Positions 21,051 to 34,888 of a DNA stretch of 64,000 nucleotides are shown here, one piece after another. Position 1 is the first letter of the stretch, and each line of letters starts with the position of its first letter. The DNA comes from Sordariomycetes sp. S80-01Y (lineage: Eukaryota > Ascomycota > Sordariomycetes). Made by a program: the position numbers and the translations under genes. Below the pieces are notes generated by a model. It saw nothing but the letters and a program-made list of their open reading frames with translations, did no database searches and was not told where the DNA came from. Location: positions 434,001-498,000 of the forward strand of contig JAXQJY010000027.1 of the NCBI GenBank assembly GCA_037042185.1, given 5' to 3'.

Positions 21051-22339
21051 ATGGAGCGGCAGCCGCAGCCGCATCTCATAGAGATGACGCCTGAGCATAC
21101 CAGTCAGCTGCAAAGTCTCGTTCACCCCTACATGGAGCTGGAGAGGAAGGGCTATATCATGAGTCAGCTTTCAAAAGAGGATCTGGACAGGAAGAGGCGC
21201 TGCGCACAATGCAACAAGAGTAAGTCTGCGCTGTAACGGATGACTGGGTTCGAGATTCACGCCGTGCTGACGCTGCCATGCAGCTCTTTCTGTCAAAACT
21301 TTGAAGTTCCTCAATGCCCCCTCTCTAGCTACCGTCAGGGCAGCCAAGGAGTTTGAAACCGCCAACGCAGATGGAGCAACGATCCCAGATCTATCAGGAA
21401 CGGGCCAGTTGAAAGGTGGGGAGAGCGCGGGAAGCAGACCCAAGCCGAGAGAGCCCAGGAAGCAGTGCAGTTTCCACTCTGGTACCTTTATCCGCAACAG
21501 GGTTTGTCTTATGTCTTGTCTTTGGGAGCAACTACTGACGTCTGCAACAGCAGATGTGGTCATGCTGCGGTGGTCATATGATGGCCAAACCCTGCCACGA
21601 GGAGGAGAAGCACGTTCAAATTGCCTACCCCGAGGGCGAGCTGGAGTCCAACTGGCTCTACACATATACTCCCCCGCGCCGCGCAGGGACTGCGACGCCT
21701 CGCGTTGCGGTAGCAGTGGATTGCGAAATGGGGACTGCGGAATCCGGGGAGTCTGAACTGATCCGCGTCTCTATGATCGACTATTTCACCGGTGCTGTCC
21801 TTCTCGATAAGCTAGTCTGGCCCGACGTGCCGATGGCGCACTACAATACTCGATGGTCTGGCGTCACCAGGCAGGCGATGAACCAGGCTCGTCGGGATAG
21901 GGCCTGTCTTCTTGGTAGACGTGGTGCCCGCATGGCAATCTTCGAATTTGTTGGTCCAGAAACCGTGGTTGTTGGCCACGCTCTGAACTCAGACTTGACA
22001 TCGCTGAGATGGATCCACCACCGCGTCGTTGACACCCTTATGGTTGAAGATCCCTTCGCGCGCGCGGACAGGGCGAGGGTTGAAACAGCCCATGCCGAAG
22101 CGCTTCAAACTGCAATGGAGAATGAGAAGCCGGCTCCCGCTCCGCCGAAACCCCACCATCCGGGATGTTCGCTCAAGGCGCTGACAAAAGCCTACCTCAA
22201 CCGTAACATTCAAGTCGGGAAGAAGGGTCACGACAGCTTGGAGGATGCTACGGCCACACGCGACTTGCTTCACTGGCACATTAACAACCGGCTGCCAAAG
22301 CTAACGCCCGAACTGTCAGCTGATGAGACTATAACTTGA
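21051..22339 (+). CDS. DEDDh-type RNA exonuclease (REX/ISG20-like)
   Basis: Three exons (21051-21219, 21284-21501, 21551-22339) give 391 aa. The family trims 3' ends of structured RNAs. The exonuclease motifs are clear: VDCEMG (ExoI, Asp and Glu), GHALNSDLTSLRWIH (ExoII, Asp) and KKGHDSLEDATATRD (ExoIII, His and Asp). The N-terminal half carries Cys/His groups, CAQCNK and, after splicing, a CSFHSG ... CCGGHMMAKPCHEEEKH set, likely a zinc-binding module for RNA. The ATG at 21051 is the first in frame. Its 3' end faces the Zn2Cys6 gene at a distance of 299 bp. Which RNA it processes cannot be told; fungal REX3- or REX4-like proteins are nearest in build. Confidence 0.9.
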
Positions 22340-22638
22340 GCTCCTTTGCCTAAGCGGGACCAACCTGGGCTGGGAGCCGTATTGTCGCGTTGGATGGTCA
22401 TTCATGGAGGTATCTTCTCGAGGATTTGATCATGGGAGGCGGTCAGAGGTCTGACACGGCCTTTTTAGGGTATTCAGTCAACTGTTTCATCCCCTATTTC
22501 TGGGCTACTTATGGGCCGTCAGAAAGTGAGCCATCTAATCTGGTGCTGCCTCCGCCCGTGTCACCATGAGGGTGCTATTCTTGATACCTGGGCTATTCTT
22601 ATTGACTAAGGTAGTTCTGTTTGACTTTCAAGTATTCC

Positions 22639-24311
22639 TCACGACTCGACAGATAAGAACCTTCCCTCAGCCATCGACTGACTGCCCACCCTATTTTTGG
22701 GAAAGTTGGGCCCCCATTCCTTGACCGACCCCTTTATAAATGCCCCCATAGCCTTCCCCTGATTACCCTGTGTCAAATACCTAAGTAGGAGCTTAGCCTC
22801 CCTGGAACCAAGGCCTTCCGTGGACATGAAGTAGCCTAAAGAGACACCTATGGGGAACGCCGCCGATTTCGCAAACATGCCTCCTGCATGTGGTTGGAAA
22901 AAGACTCCAACAGTGTCGGCAATAAGGGTGCAATACCAACGGGGATCACTCCTTGGTAAGGACAGTAGTTCTGCTACTGCAGGGTTCGACATAGTGAGAT
23001 CTGGTCTCAGATGGGTGATAATATGCAGGGCACTGTAGGTGAGGAGACACATTGTCCAGTGAACGGTCATAACCTCGACCACGGCAAAGTCACCCTTGGT
23101 TGCAGCTTCGAAACCTCGAGCTTGGAGATTCTCAACACGGGATACCGGCGCCTCTACCTCAAACCAATGGGTGAGTCCAGCTTCGACTTGCTTCAAGTTC
23201 TGGAGCAGGCTGTCGAGCTTATCCGAGGTAGGCCACTCGCAAAACTCGTCGAGCTCTTGTAGTAGGCCTGGAACATCGGCGGCAACGTCCAGAAGTCGGT
23301 CTCGGGCGGTCTTCTCTTGCTCTTCCCAGGGTATCGTTTTCCAGGCTTCTTCGGCGAGGAAGGTCCGCTTCCTGCGTATAGTTGCAGTTATGAGCTGGTC
23401 GTTGTCAGTCGGGTAAGCGTGGATCGCCCAACGGGCACACTTATCGTGAGGAGTCAACTCACCAATGGCATTCGACCATCCACGAAGAGTCGGAACCCAG
23501 TTCCTGTCTGGTGCATTGTAGGGCCCCTGTGCAGAACGAGGCATTCATCGCCCAGGTTGTACGCCTGCCAGCTCTTGGCTTGGTTTGCCTGGGCTGGGTC
23601 CTGGCCGTGTTCCTGGCCGTATAGAATCTTCGAGTCTGGTCAGCTGTTTGTCATGGACGAGGCATACTCGTGCCTGAAGGCTCACCTCGTATGATGCCAG
23701 TGCTCGGGATGCAACGACTACTGCGTCACCCCGCGACCTCTTGGTGTGGACTAAGTCTGAGCGGACTTTTCCTAGAGCTGCAGTATAGTACTTTAAGCTC
23801 TCAACCATCAGTCTTCTATTATTGTCCCATCTCCCTATCGTTGCGAGGCAATGCGCAAGCAGCGCTGTTCGCACAGTAGGGCAGTTACAGTAAATGTCCC
23901 GAGCCACAGCGGTCCAGTTATCTGCTGCGTATGCGCGGAGTATGCGGCCCTCTGCGGCGTTGGCTGGTGGCTGGCACAGGTCCCAGAACATGCCAAGATA
24001 CTTCTCCTGGTACGCAGAAGCCGTCAAGGTCGGGTCCATGGCTACGCGCTCCTGGGTCACATTAGCAAGACCTGGGCCGTACTGCATCACGCTTTGGGAC
24101 TGAGTGGCATTGATGAAGACTCGATCGCGAGTCCATCCTGCACACGCCAGCTTGGACTTCTTGCACTGGCCACATATCGGCTTCTGGAGGTCACACTACT
24201 TGAAGGTCAATATGATTTGCTGACTCGACATTCGATGCGAATCCGACTCACCCCTTTCCTCCTGCGGCGACAAGTCGCGCAACCTTTCGATCTGCCAGGC
24301 ACACCCACCAT
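22639..24311 (-). CDS. Zn2Cys6 fungal transcription factor
   Basis: Four exons (24252-24311, 23686-24195, 23463-23627, 22639-23394) give 496 aa. Intron lengths are 56, 58 and 68 nt. The binuclear zinc cluster is split by intron 1: GCATCRRRRKG on exon 1 and CDLQKPICGQCKKSKLACAG on exon 2, giving the six cysteines. The rest matches the fungal_trans_2/DUF3468 type: TALLAHCLATIGRWDNN, ASYEILYGQEHGQ, SWQAYNLGDECLVLHRGP, FVDGRMPLLITATIRRKRTF, AWKTIPWEEQEKTARDRLLD. The frame change between exons 3 and 4 is explained by the third intron. Likely a pathway regulator; target genes unknown. Divergent from the DUF2306 gene (666-bp gap), which could be a target. Confidence 0.9.
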
Positions 24312-24977
24312 GGCACTATGCACTGGTGATACGCGTGGTAGGTGGCTGGATATTGACGCAAGGTGGAACAGGAAACATATGCGCAAATTGCATCTCTATA
24401 AGGGGTGGGAAAGCTGGTCTTTTAAGGTCAGAGGCAACAGGATGCCCGCACACATCATCATTCGATTGACTGAATAGGAACATCGCCGGGGAAGAGGGTG
24501 CCAAGGTTCCTGGGCAGCGATTACACGCAGCCCTGTACGGCACGCTAGTCCCGAAACTGATTCATTTCGCGCCGTCAAGACAATGCCCATGCTCTCGATG
24601 TACGATCTAGATGACCGAGGCCACAACACTTCGGCAATCTGCCTTGGTGAATTCTCTTGTTCCTCCGCGAGGAGGACACAATGCGAATGCGACAAAATAG
24701 GACCTCGTTGGGATAGTCATCCCTTGGAAGGTCGCGCGCGCTCCCGGCGGTTTCCACGCTTATAAAACAACAGGATCCCCCGAAGAGAAGAAAATACCAG
24801 ATGTGCTCTGCATTCGAACTTCATATCGCCGACATATTTCGATTAACTATTCGGGCAATCTTCAAGTCTCGTTAACATCACCTGCATCCGTGCATCTGCA
24901 TCACCAGTTGCGCGCACTACCCTGCAACCACCGGACCAGTCTCCTAAGCCACTGTCAACACTGTGTCCAAAGCAGAG
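24312..24977. promoter_or_regulatory. Divergent promoter between Zn2Cys6 factor and DUF2306 gene
   Basis: 666 bp between opposing starts. A TATAAAA box lies at 24761-24767 on the plus strand, followed by a 5' leader of about 190 nt. No further gene is seen. Confidence 0.55.
24761..24767 (+). promoter_or_regulatory. TATA box for the DUF2306 gene
   Basis: TATAAAA 211 bp before the ATG at 24978, right after a GC-rich stretch. Confidence 0.5.
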
Positions 24978-26183
24978 ATGGCGCCCCGAACCCGCTTTGT
25001 CGCCTTTATGCGAAGAATTTATAGACCTTTGGGCTTTAGAAAGGGTTATAATTTTGCCCTGTTCTTCAATCTCGTCGGCGCCTTGCTGGGATTCACCCTT
25101 GCCCGGTTGATGTTCATAGGGTTCGACAATGTTTTCTGCGGTCCTGGATTTAGCAATACAACCCGAGCCCTTCCTGGAGAATGTTATCACTTTAGGCGAG
25201 GAACACTCGATCGAATCGGCATCATCATTCATCTCGCATGCATTCTTCCGGCGTCCTTCCTGGTCTGCTTCCAATTCGTGCCAGTGATCAGGCACAAACT
25301 GACATTATTCCACCGGATCAACGGATACCTCGTGATGGTACTATCCGTCGCCGGCACAATAGGGGTCTTCCTAATGTTGAGGAATACTATGGGTGGCGCA
25401 CCCAGCGTTCAAGCTGCGTCGGGAATGCTGGGCATCATATTCCTCGTTTCATTGATCCTGGCCTACGTCAACATCAAAAGGCTTCAGATAGAGCAACACC
25501 GAGCCTGGATGCTGAGATCCTGGGCATATGTATGTTACAGTCGCAAAAAAAACCCCGCCCTTTGTCTGGATTTCCTAACTTCACCGCAGGCGGGTTCGAT
25601 CATCACCATCAGACCGATTCTCGGCATAACCGCCGAAGTTGTCACACTGAGCGGAGCGTACTACCAGCCATTCTCATGCAAGGTCGTCGAGTATCTCGTT
25701 GTTGCAGTCGGACCTTCGTTCAGGGTGGCCAAACTTTATCCTGCCTGCAAGGCATACATGGCTGGCGACGACCCTGAAGCATGGACAGTCGTCCGGGCAA
25801 ACATGAAGGATGATCAATCGCCGCTGGGAGCCGCAGCAGCATTGCAGATTGGATTCAGCACCGGCATGGTTCTGGCTTTCATCCTTCACGCATTTCTCGT
25901 GGAGCTCTATGTATGTCTTTCCGGTTCCTCCCTTGCGATGCACAATGATGTACCTTTCGACTAGTAACTAACAGTACTGGAGCTTCACTTGACACCAGCG
26001 GAGGCCCATAGACTGAGAAAAATATCGTACCAGAGACAACTTGAAGCTGGGATGGAAAGACCGGGATCTTCTGGGTTGACAGCCGATCGCCTAGGAGACG
26101 CAGAGGAATATGGGAACGACTTGAGTCTCAACAATGAATGCACGACCACGGCAGAAGCCTCCAAGACTGGAGATAAGGACTGA
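24978..26183 (+). CDS. DUF2306-type multi-pass membrane protein
   Basis: Three exons (24978-25529, 25590-25910, 25983-26183) give 357 aa. Hydrophobic segments include FALFFNLVGALLGFTLARLM, IGIIIHLACILPASFLVCF, INGYLVMVLSVAGTIGVFLM, ASGMLGIIFLVSLILAYVNI, SIITIRPILGI and ALQIGFSTGMVLAFILHAF. The segments HRINGYLV and IEQHRAWMLRSWAY, with histidines beside membrane helices, are typical of this family, which resembles haem-binding membrane cytochromes; that role is unproven. The last acceptor (CTGGAG before CTTCAC) was chosen because it gives the conserved LHLTPAEAHRLRKISYQRQL tail; the CAG 10 bases earlier would stop after five codons. Divergent from the Zn2Cys6 factor. Confidence 0.85.
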
Positions 26184-29100
26184 TCCGCAGATAGTATGGA
26201 AGGATAGGCGAAGCTGTTAGCACATCTCAGCGATTCGTGAGCCAGGGTATGTAGTAGCCGGCCTGGACACAGAATGACTTCAGAATGTTATACCACTACC
26301 TCAGCCTCGTAAAGAGACATGCTTCTAGACTCTAGAAGTTTTGCGTGGTGCTCGAAGGGATCGCATAGAGGTGTAAGAGTAGGAAGTGGGTATGTCTGGC
26401 AGCATGAGAAAAGCGACCCAGAAGCAAGGCAGCCCATGAGATTGACCACAGGACAGAGCACTGGACCTAGTCTATATCAATCATGATCGCATCGAATTTA
26501 TTAAAATCATTGTGTGAACTTCAAGGAATAATTGTCAAGGCTCTCGTCTGATGTTACTGGAAATATGTTATCCGCAAGGGGCGCAGCTTGTCTTGTTCGG
26601 GGGTGCACTCTAAGAACGCAAAAAATACCTAAGAGGTCGAGAATCTGACCCACACTTGATTAAATTGTTCAGTAGGTGTTGTGTGAGCTGTAAGATTGAG
26701 CTCGAAGTAAGCTTGCCCTTGGAAGCGGACGTAGTCCCAACTCGAATTGAGGCTGAGTCGCACGGGCAAGTAGTATGCTTGACATTTTCCTTCCTACCGC
26801 CGAAAAGCCGAAGGAGAACGCCGGAAAGCGAGGGACTCAGCATCAAGTTGGGATCGAAGTGGCCTGTTCCCCGCACGTCGTTGGCATATGGCTTGGGAGG
26901 GCTTCTGATTATCTGCGCATAGCCGAAGGATGTACCTCGTTCGGTCGCAGTCCGTTTAGCCATCTTATGGAATGATTGGTTTATCCCAGGACCTCCCCTG
27001 GAACGCTCCTATAGTTGGGTGCTCCAATCGGATAAGAATAGTCTGGAAGCTTTCACCCCCAGTATAGAGGAGCGCATCGTGGTCGAAAGCGCCGCATCCT
27101 CGTAGTTGAGGTCCAAGCTTGCCACACTCTCAACTGAAAGTTCTCGATGTTCACATTGAAATACATGAAAAACTTAAGATGATATAGAAGGCCACGGTGT
27201 CATGTTCTCGCAAAGTGATAAGTGTATATGAGGAGCCTCGCCTCGAGAATGACGACTTACGCAACGCGCTATAAAGGCACCCTCGGCGTTGGAACGGGTA
27301 TCCCAAGCACACGAAAAAACTGCGCCTCGTCTTTCGGCCAGCTTCCGCAATTCGCAGTTATGTAACCGAGGTAGTGCTGTTGGGAGCGACTGAGATCAGA
27401 CTTGGGGAGCGCGCAGGGAAGACCCACACAACAAGGGATCTGGGGTGGCTCAATAGCCGGAGATCACAGAGACAAGCTTAAAAATTAGGGCCGGGGTCGC
27501 TGCCCCGAAGGTGCGGAGCAATACGTGTATGGACGGACCGACGCCCGAGACAGTTGCGTATGGGAGCAGTGGAAGCTGACGCGAGAAGAAACTCGACTGT
27601 TGGCTTTTTGGAGTATTCCCTGCTCATCCACCATTTGAATGCTGCGGATGGCCAAGACACGAGGGGTCTTCATGTTTTTTGAGGACTTGGCCGACAGGAT
27701 TGGGTAGATAAACGGACGACATGGAGGCGGAGGACGACGCGGGAGAGAAGCATGCAGTACGCTCCGGCAACGCTACGCATGCTGTCCGCGGACATCTCAA
27801 TCACAACAGGGCTAACGATGCGCCTTTCGAAGACTTGGTCGGCTTCCATGCTGGATTCCTGGGAGGCCGCCAACAGCAGCGGGGGCCTCCAGCTCAGCTT
27901 ATTTAGGGACAGATTCATGTGTGGTGGGGATTCCAACGCGCGGTCGGCGCGTATTAATGGATACCGAGCACGGGCTAGTGGGAAGGTGGGTGAACGGGAA
28001 GCGAAAGTCGATGTTGCAGCATGTGGGAGAGGGCTTCGATGTCAGATGGTGGCTCTTCGCGACGCGGCCAAGCCACGCAAAACCCAATGAGAATGCGCGT
28101 AAAGCCGGGTGACCGTCGATACCCTGAGATGTTGGCAAGCGGACCTGGGCGATGCCCATGGGGATTGGGGAGGTCGGGGCTGGGGGGACCGGGGTGAACC
28201 CTCGTCTCGGCCATCGACCGAGAAACGAGAGCCGTATGTTTACCGAGTGCGGTCTTGGCTGGGTTGGCTGCTGAGGGGCGCTTGCTGCAATTGCAGTAGG
28301 TCCAGACAGAGCATGGATTTCGAGACAGAGGCCGCGGTAGGACCAATTCTAAGAAAAGATGAGCTTGTTCTGTGCTGTTGTTGAGGAGACCGTTGATATG
28401 CCCGCCACGACACTGAAGACCGAACAAGAGAGAGGCAGATCAATTAAGATGCCGCCACGCAGGCTCCCGCAGGGGGACGCTAAGAAATGCGCCGATCCAT
28501 TTGCCGGTGCGGAGAGTCTGCAGGTGTTTGGGGGGGAGGAGGAGAGCGAGGCCGGACGTTGCTGACGCCACATTTGCCCCGCCATGGTTTAAGCATGATA
28601 GGAAGCATAACCGGTGGGAGGAGGACGGGATATCCGAGGAGGGGAGATCTCGAAAATATGTGGGTGGACTGCTGTACCTTCCTCAGGACCTTAGTCGACA
28701 TCCCCATGGGGAATCAGGAGGCAAGAGCCACGAGAATTTCAAGGGAACCCACTTCCGGTGGCTCCTACCCACCAAAACGCGAGAGATACGGAGCACTCTG
28801 TACAAGAGTTGAATCTGAAGGGATCCATGTGGGGGAGTGATGGTGGGGACCCATGCTATCTCGGGGCAAGCACGACGGCGTACAGGGGGCAAGAGCGTAA
28901 CCACCTCCGCCTGACGCTCTGGGGGGTGGGCGCAGATACACTCATCCTGCACCTCGACCTACCCTCTTGGTCTCTGGTGTATGGATCTTCGCTCTCCGCC
29001 ATGCGTCGCCATGAAGATAAAAGGGCCGCCTGTTCCCAGTCATCCTCCCCAGATGAGTTGGACAGCGGAAGAGCCACCTTGACTTGAACATCGCCATTGC

Positions 29101-29201
29101 TCACACATCTTCCCACTCGAGTCCCCGTTGTGCCTCGTCCTACCACCCTATCCTCCACTCTTCGGCATCTTACAGACGTCTAATCGAGCCTATCCGTCGT
29201 C
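26184..29201. other. Gene-poor region, 3.0 kb
   Basis: Between the DUF2306 gene and the MFS transporter. Several frames of 60-117 codons lie on both strands (for example 26610-26963 minus and 27752-28090 plus), none with a recognisable domain, and they overlap each other. The last 150 bp before 29202 are pyrimidine-rich like a 5' leader. A short ncRNA or a spliced small gene cannot be excluded. Confidence 0.45.
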
Positions 29202-30905
29202 ATGGGTTGGAGCACCCACGCCACGGGGACCAATGATCCCCCCGAGGTCCGTAACTGGACCATCCACCTCATCGCCCTGGTCGCCTCCATGTCTGCGCTT
29301 GCCAGTAAGTCCCCTCGGAGGGATCCCGTGATGGCCTCTGCTAACCATCGCCAGTGGGCTACGATACCGCTGTCATCGGCGGCACTATGGCGCTCGACTC
29401 TTTCAGGAAGGATTTCGGCCTCCTCGATACACCCACAGGCCAGCTCGATACGATCCAAGGCAACATCGTCTCTACGTTCCAGGCGGGCTGCTTTTTCGGC
29501 GCCTTGCTCACCTTTCCTGCCGCTGAAAAGCTCGGCCGCAAGCTCACCATCTTCATCGCTGCCATTGTCTTCCTGCTCGGTGGGACCCTCATGACCGCTG
29601 CTCGCGGCAACATGAACCTCATCATTGCAGGACGTGCGGTCGCTGGTCTGGGCATCGGCTCGACATCCATGTGCGTACCGGTCTATATCTCTGAGACTGC
29701 TCCGCCCTCCATTCGTGGCCGACTCGTCGGTATCTTCGAGATCGCCTCTCAAGGTGGAGGCATGCTTGGCTTCTGGATCAACTATGCTACTTCGCGCACC
29801 ATCTCAAACGATTCCATCGCCCAGTGGACCATCCCCTTGGCCCTGCAGTTAGTCCCTGGTGTAATCCTCGCTGGCGGTATGTGGCTCTGTCCCGAATCAC
29901 CTCGTTGGCTTGCACGCAAGGATCGCTTCGATAGCGCCGAGGCCATCCTCATCAAGATCCGTGGCCTCCCGGGTGACCACCCCTACATTCGCCACGAGAT
30001 CGGCGAGATCCGCGCCCAGGTTGAGCAGCGGTCGACCTTGAAGCTCTCCAAGAAGCAGCAGTTCCAAAAGCTGTTCGCCAAGGGCGTTCGCAACCGTATG
30101 GCTATTGGTATGCTTCTCATGCTGTTGCAAAGCTTCACTGGTGTCAACATCATCACATACTATGCTCCTCGCATCTTCGAGACCCTAGGCATAACTGGCA
30201 CTAGTAACAAGCTCTTCAGCACTGGCCTGTATGGATGCTTCAAGACCTTGGGAATGTTCGCCTTTACCTTCTGGGTCGTCGAGCGCGTGGGACGCCGCAA
30301 GGGTTTAATTTGGGGTGCCTTCTTGGGCAGTCTGCCAATGTGGTACATTGGTGGCTATGTACTCCGAGCTGATCCCGCTGCTGCTGCCGCCGCCGGGGAT
30401 ACCCAGCGTGATGGTTGGGGCTATCTCGCCATGGCCTGTGTCTACATCAATGCCTTCATCATCTGTGCTACATGGCAGGGTATCACGTGGACCTACGCTT
30501 CCGAGATCTTCCCCCTTGATATTCGCATGCTCTGTGTCGCTATCACTACCGCTGATACCTGGCTTGGATCTTTCATCATCGCTCGCTCGACTCCTTACAT
30601 GATCACTGGTCTTGGATACGGGACCTACTTTGTGTTTGGAGGTATCGTCGTGTTGATGGGTATTTGGTCCTTCTTCTTCGTACCAGAAACAAAAGGTAAG
30701 AAACTCCTGTCTACGTACAGCCAGACCACAGCTAACTTTTGCAGGCGTCACTCTCGAGGATATGGATTCACTGTTCGCGCAGTCTACCTGTAAGACAGTG
30801 TGGGCGCAGCTCCGGGGCCGCAAGATTTGGGGAGCTCATAGGGATGAGCCAGTGCAGAGTGAAAAGGAGAAGGAACTTGAGGTCTCCGAGATTGAAAAGC
30901 AATAG
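29202..30905 (+). CDS. MFS sugar/quinate-type transporter
   Basis: Three exons (29202-29304, 29355-30695, 30745-30905) give 534 aa. Major facilitator of the sugar porter family, moving a sugar or quinate-like acid across the plasma membrane, probably with a proton. Signatures: GYDTAVIGGTMA in helix 1, AAEKLGRKLT, GRAVAGLGIGSTSMCVPVYI with the sugar-transport PxYxSE-type motif, SPRWLARKDR after helix 6, LLMLLQSFTGVNIITYYAPR (helix 7), VERVGRRKGL and FFFVPETKG at the end of helix 12. Both introns restore these motifs (for example ALAMGYD). The set is closest to fungal quinate/inositol-like carriers; substrate unproven. It is the last gene before the AT-rich block. Confidence 0.92.
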
Positions 30906-33900
30906 TATCACGGGGACGATCAGCGTACCAGTACAAATGAGATATGCGAAGGGAGGTCCTTATACATATCGGCGCATATTTGTATGAATCTGAACCAGAC
31001 AACGGTGAATCGCGGACATTCACTATCGTGTTAATGCGTCGTCCAACCGTACATAATGACGCCCTTCTATCGCTAAGCTTTTACAAGACCTTTGACTAAA
31101 GCTCCCTTGTTACAGATATCATACTGACAAGTGGATGCATTGCTAGAATAGTAAACCTGAGTTGCTACCCTTACTGTCATTCGAAAATCCCAAACGCTCC
31201 TTTATATTGTTATAGCATATCAAACACGGTTATTATCTGCAAGACCCCTTCAGAAATCATGAGCGGCGAAGAGTGTTATACTCCCCTGAATGCCACGGTA
31301 GCGACTCGGACGAGATCGCGCATTACAAAGGCGATACTGTGTTAGTAAAGTACGTAAATGTCCGTCAATCAAGCACACAGTTGCTGAAGTCTCGTTTGCG
31401 AAAGAGAGAACGAAGAGAACTTGACAACCTCACCCAAATACACAAACCAGTCATCAAACTCCTGGGTCGTAGGAATACCAATTCAAAACTGGATGAGAAG
31501 CTAACGATAAGAAGTCTGTCACTTGAATATTGTACGGTGAGACCACGCCCTTGATTCGGTGCAAGGTAACGATGTGTATTTGGCCATATCCCAAGTGTTA
31601 TTCATGGAGCTGGTCTTGCTTGATATTTCCTAAAATGTGAGAGAGGCTTGTTATATAAACATGAGGCTGGGATATTCTAGTCAGTGATTCGTATAAGACT
31701 TTTGAGTACATATGCAGAGAAATAAGAAAGAGGGTTATCATAAAATCAAGAGATTCTTCGCCTAACCCATCTACTGGATCAGGTAGTCATAAAGTACCAT
31801 CCAAGTGTCATGAGATTGGAGTGTATTTATAGGCAAGTCGATATTAGCTTTTTTAGGAATGATCAAGGCACTGATTTGACACTATAGTTGACGGCAAAAC
31901 GCATCTAGGTTGTTGTTTATTTTACATCGGTAGCCTTGTCAAGCTCCATCTCAACTGCTCATCTGGGATATCATGAAGCATCACTGATTTTGAATGCTCG
32001 TTTGGCTTAATTTCACTTCATCGTGCATATAATATTTAGTTGCCCACGTTACTACTGAATATCTACAAATCATAGAACTAGATACAGGCTAGAATAGGCT
32101 GGATTATAAGAATAACTAGGAGGGACATCCGGAATCCCCTACCCAGAAACTATACCGATGCATCCCTGCCTATGATTGCTTATTTGCTTCATCTTAGTTG
32201 GCCATGCGGTGTGCCCCAAGCGAAGAGCTGCCGCGAATAATTACTGAGTCAGACACAACAATACCTCCGTTGAGTGGTCTCACGGGAGGGGAATGACCGG
32301 ATGAGCCTATGGATAGTCTCTCGTCTTTGTTTATACTACTGTCTAAGCACTATAATTATCGACATTAGTATATTATTTGTAAGACTCTAGGTCCATTATC
32401 GTGAATATAACCAGCTTTCTATCAATCCATTTACGGAGAAAAAGCTAATTATATTGCTTTACTTTTCGTTTGTCGCCCGACCTAGCCAAACTATGATACT
32501 CAGTAAGCTCTGATATTATTGTAAAGCGTAGAAGCTACACCTGTTGCTGTCATATAGATTGCAGAACCCGGCGGTATCGATATGCTATATTTGCGCGAGT
32601 ACCGGGCTAATTACCTTTTCAGTAGCAAAACTATTGATACTTTGAGCCGATACTTGAAACTTTTTCTACCAAGCGTATATGCTGCGCAATCGTTGGCTAA
32701 GGGATCAAATTCAATAACGGAACCAGCCAATGAGTTTTTAAGTACGAAAGCTACAAGTAGCACTTTAAAAAATTTGTCTTAACAGTGGTGGGAGCTCATA
32801 AAGCTCGGATAAGAATTCAAGTATTATCTTACCCTTGAATCTCTATCTTCATAAATTGAATACGCCCCAAACTACTCACTTAAGTTTCGTAAGCTTATTA
32901 CGTACTCAATTATTTATCTACAATATATAGCGAATGTGAGCGGAGGGAATGAAGATTACATCTCAGCGTGGTCGTTTAGAAGCTACCGATGTATTACGTA
33001 CCACTCTCAATACATCCTTTCGAGTACTATCCGAGAACGATCGTCCATAATTCGTCAGATGGGATGACCAAAAGCACTAGTATACACTATACGGCCTAGT
33101 TATAAACCAACGCTTAGTATATCCACAGACAGTAAGGATATAAGGCATATCTTGTGGTATTTTTCTTTTTACGCAATACTTTTTCTATCCTACCTTGCAA
33201 ATTCCTATTCACTAGATACAGCTGCGTGGTACGGCTACTTTCTAAAATTTGCTTACGAAAAAGCTTAAGCACACAAATAAGAGCCTCACAATGTCAGCGT
33301 CTCTTGGTTTACAATATGTATCTCCTATATGGTAACAATGGCTCCTATGATTCAATGTATTACTTGAACTGAAAGCTCGTATATACAACCTTCTATTTCT
33401 TAGGCCCAGCGCAGACCCCAGCACTAACATTACTTATTCAAGATCTCTGTAGTGCTAACAGTCTATGATCAAATTATAAATTATGAACAGTGAGTACTAG
33501 CTCTCATCAAGAAGACATTAGAGCGTCATCAAGTTAGGTCCGCTAAAAGTATCGGGGTTAGCATTTTCGTATATGATTGATATACTTCACGATTTACGAT
33601 TTACACTAATTAGAGGCTGGTTATGGCTATACTTGCGGTCATTCCTGTGTTATTAGACAGTAATGATTTTAATGAGATAGAACAATTGTAAAAGAGCTAT
33701 AATTGACTAACTACTATAGTGACAACTGTGATAATAGAAAATGGGCTAAAAAGATGGGACAAAAACGACGAATATATAGATTAGGTCTATTCATAGTGAG
33801 TTGAGGAGAGCCAGCATGCAAGATATGTGCACCAGCATTTTCTAGACTCAATATTAACATAACTTTCTTGGTGTATTTTCATCGTATAACAGTCGAAGCT

Positions 33901-34888
33901 GATGTCTAGGCTACTGGGTTTCAGAGACAGAACGCCAGAAATTAGGTTATTGAATAAATCATCTCGATACCAACTGTTAGAAGCAGACGATGGTACGGCA
34001 ATCCAGATAAGGCCCTAGAAGTGTGTTTCTGACAGGACCTGGGTTGTTGAAGAGAGCGAAGAGGTGTGACGAGCTGGGAATACACAGCTAGGGAGTGGCT
34101 AGGTAAAAAGGTCATAGCTAGGGTGCAACTGGTGACTGTATTAATCTCTCGAGGTTCTACGTTACTGAGGCCTGTGGGCAGTCTTCTTATACATTTGCAC
34201 ACGTGACCGTGCCGTGGAGGTCGCACAGAGGTTACCGCCAGGCCCCTGCGAGGGGACTGACAGTATCTAATATGAATATCTTTGGCTTGTCAACAAAATA
34301 ACCGGCAATCTCACACGCCGTATCCGCCCAGGCATTCATCTCGTATTGCTGTAGTAAGAACGTATTTAAATTACGTATAATTAAACTGTTAATTACGATC
34401 ATTCAGTGCATACACCGTTTTGCAAAGCCGCTTTTGCGAATGGGTTTGGCTCTTGATTCAAAAGTGGGCATAACCCATCTACCTCCACAGATAGCAAGCT
34501 ACCAGCACAATCCAGCGTTCTCTAAGCTAGACCTAAAGAAGGAACATGTGCGAGTTACAGGAATGCAGAGCGAAAGCTACACGAGCAGGCTCTTTGTGTG
34601 CAGCGAGGTGTCGTTCAATAGCCAGACAAATGAAACCTCGATGTGTCAATACAGCTGGTACCCTCATTTCAGATCGCTGCGAAGCAAATAACATCGCACA
34701 CACTTTGATTGGTCATGGATACTTCGTCAGCTCCTCAATAGACGTGATTTGAAAAACCCCCCGACCACACCTTACATATCGGCGCAAGTTATCTGTCGCA
34801 TATGTAGACATCGAGAGGAGCCCACATCCAAAGCTGCCATCTACAGCTGTCTACCTTGTTTACACAAACATAAGCGCATGAGAATGAG

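Noticed and set aside
23395-23462. Reading straight through this stretch of the Zn2Cys6 gene as exon
   Set aside because: It needs a change of frame upstream and breaks the conserved text; removing a 68-nt GT-AG intron restores both frame and family pattern.
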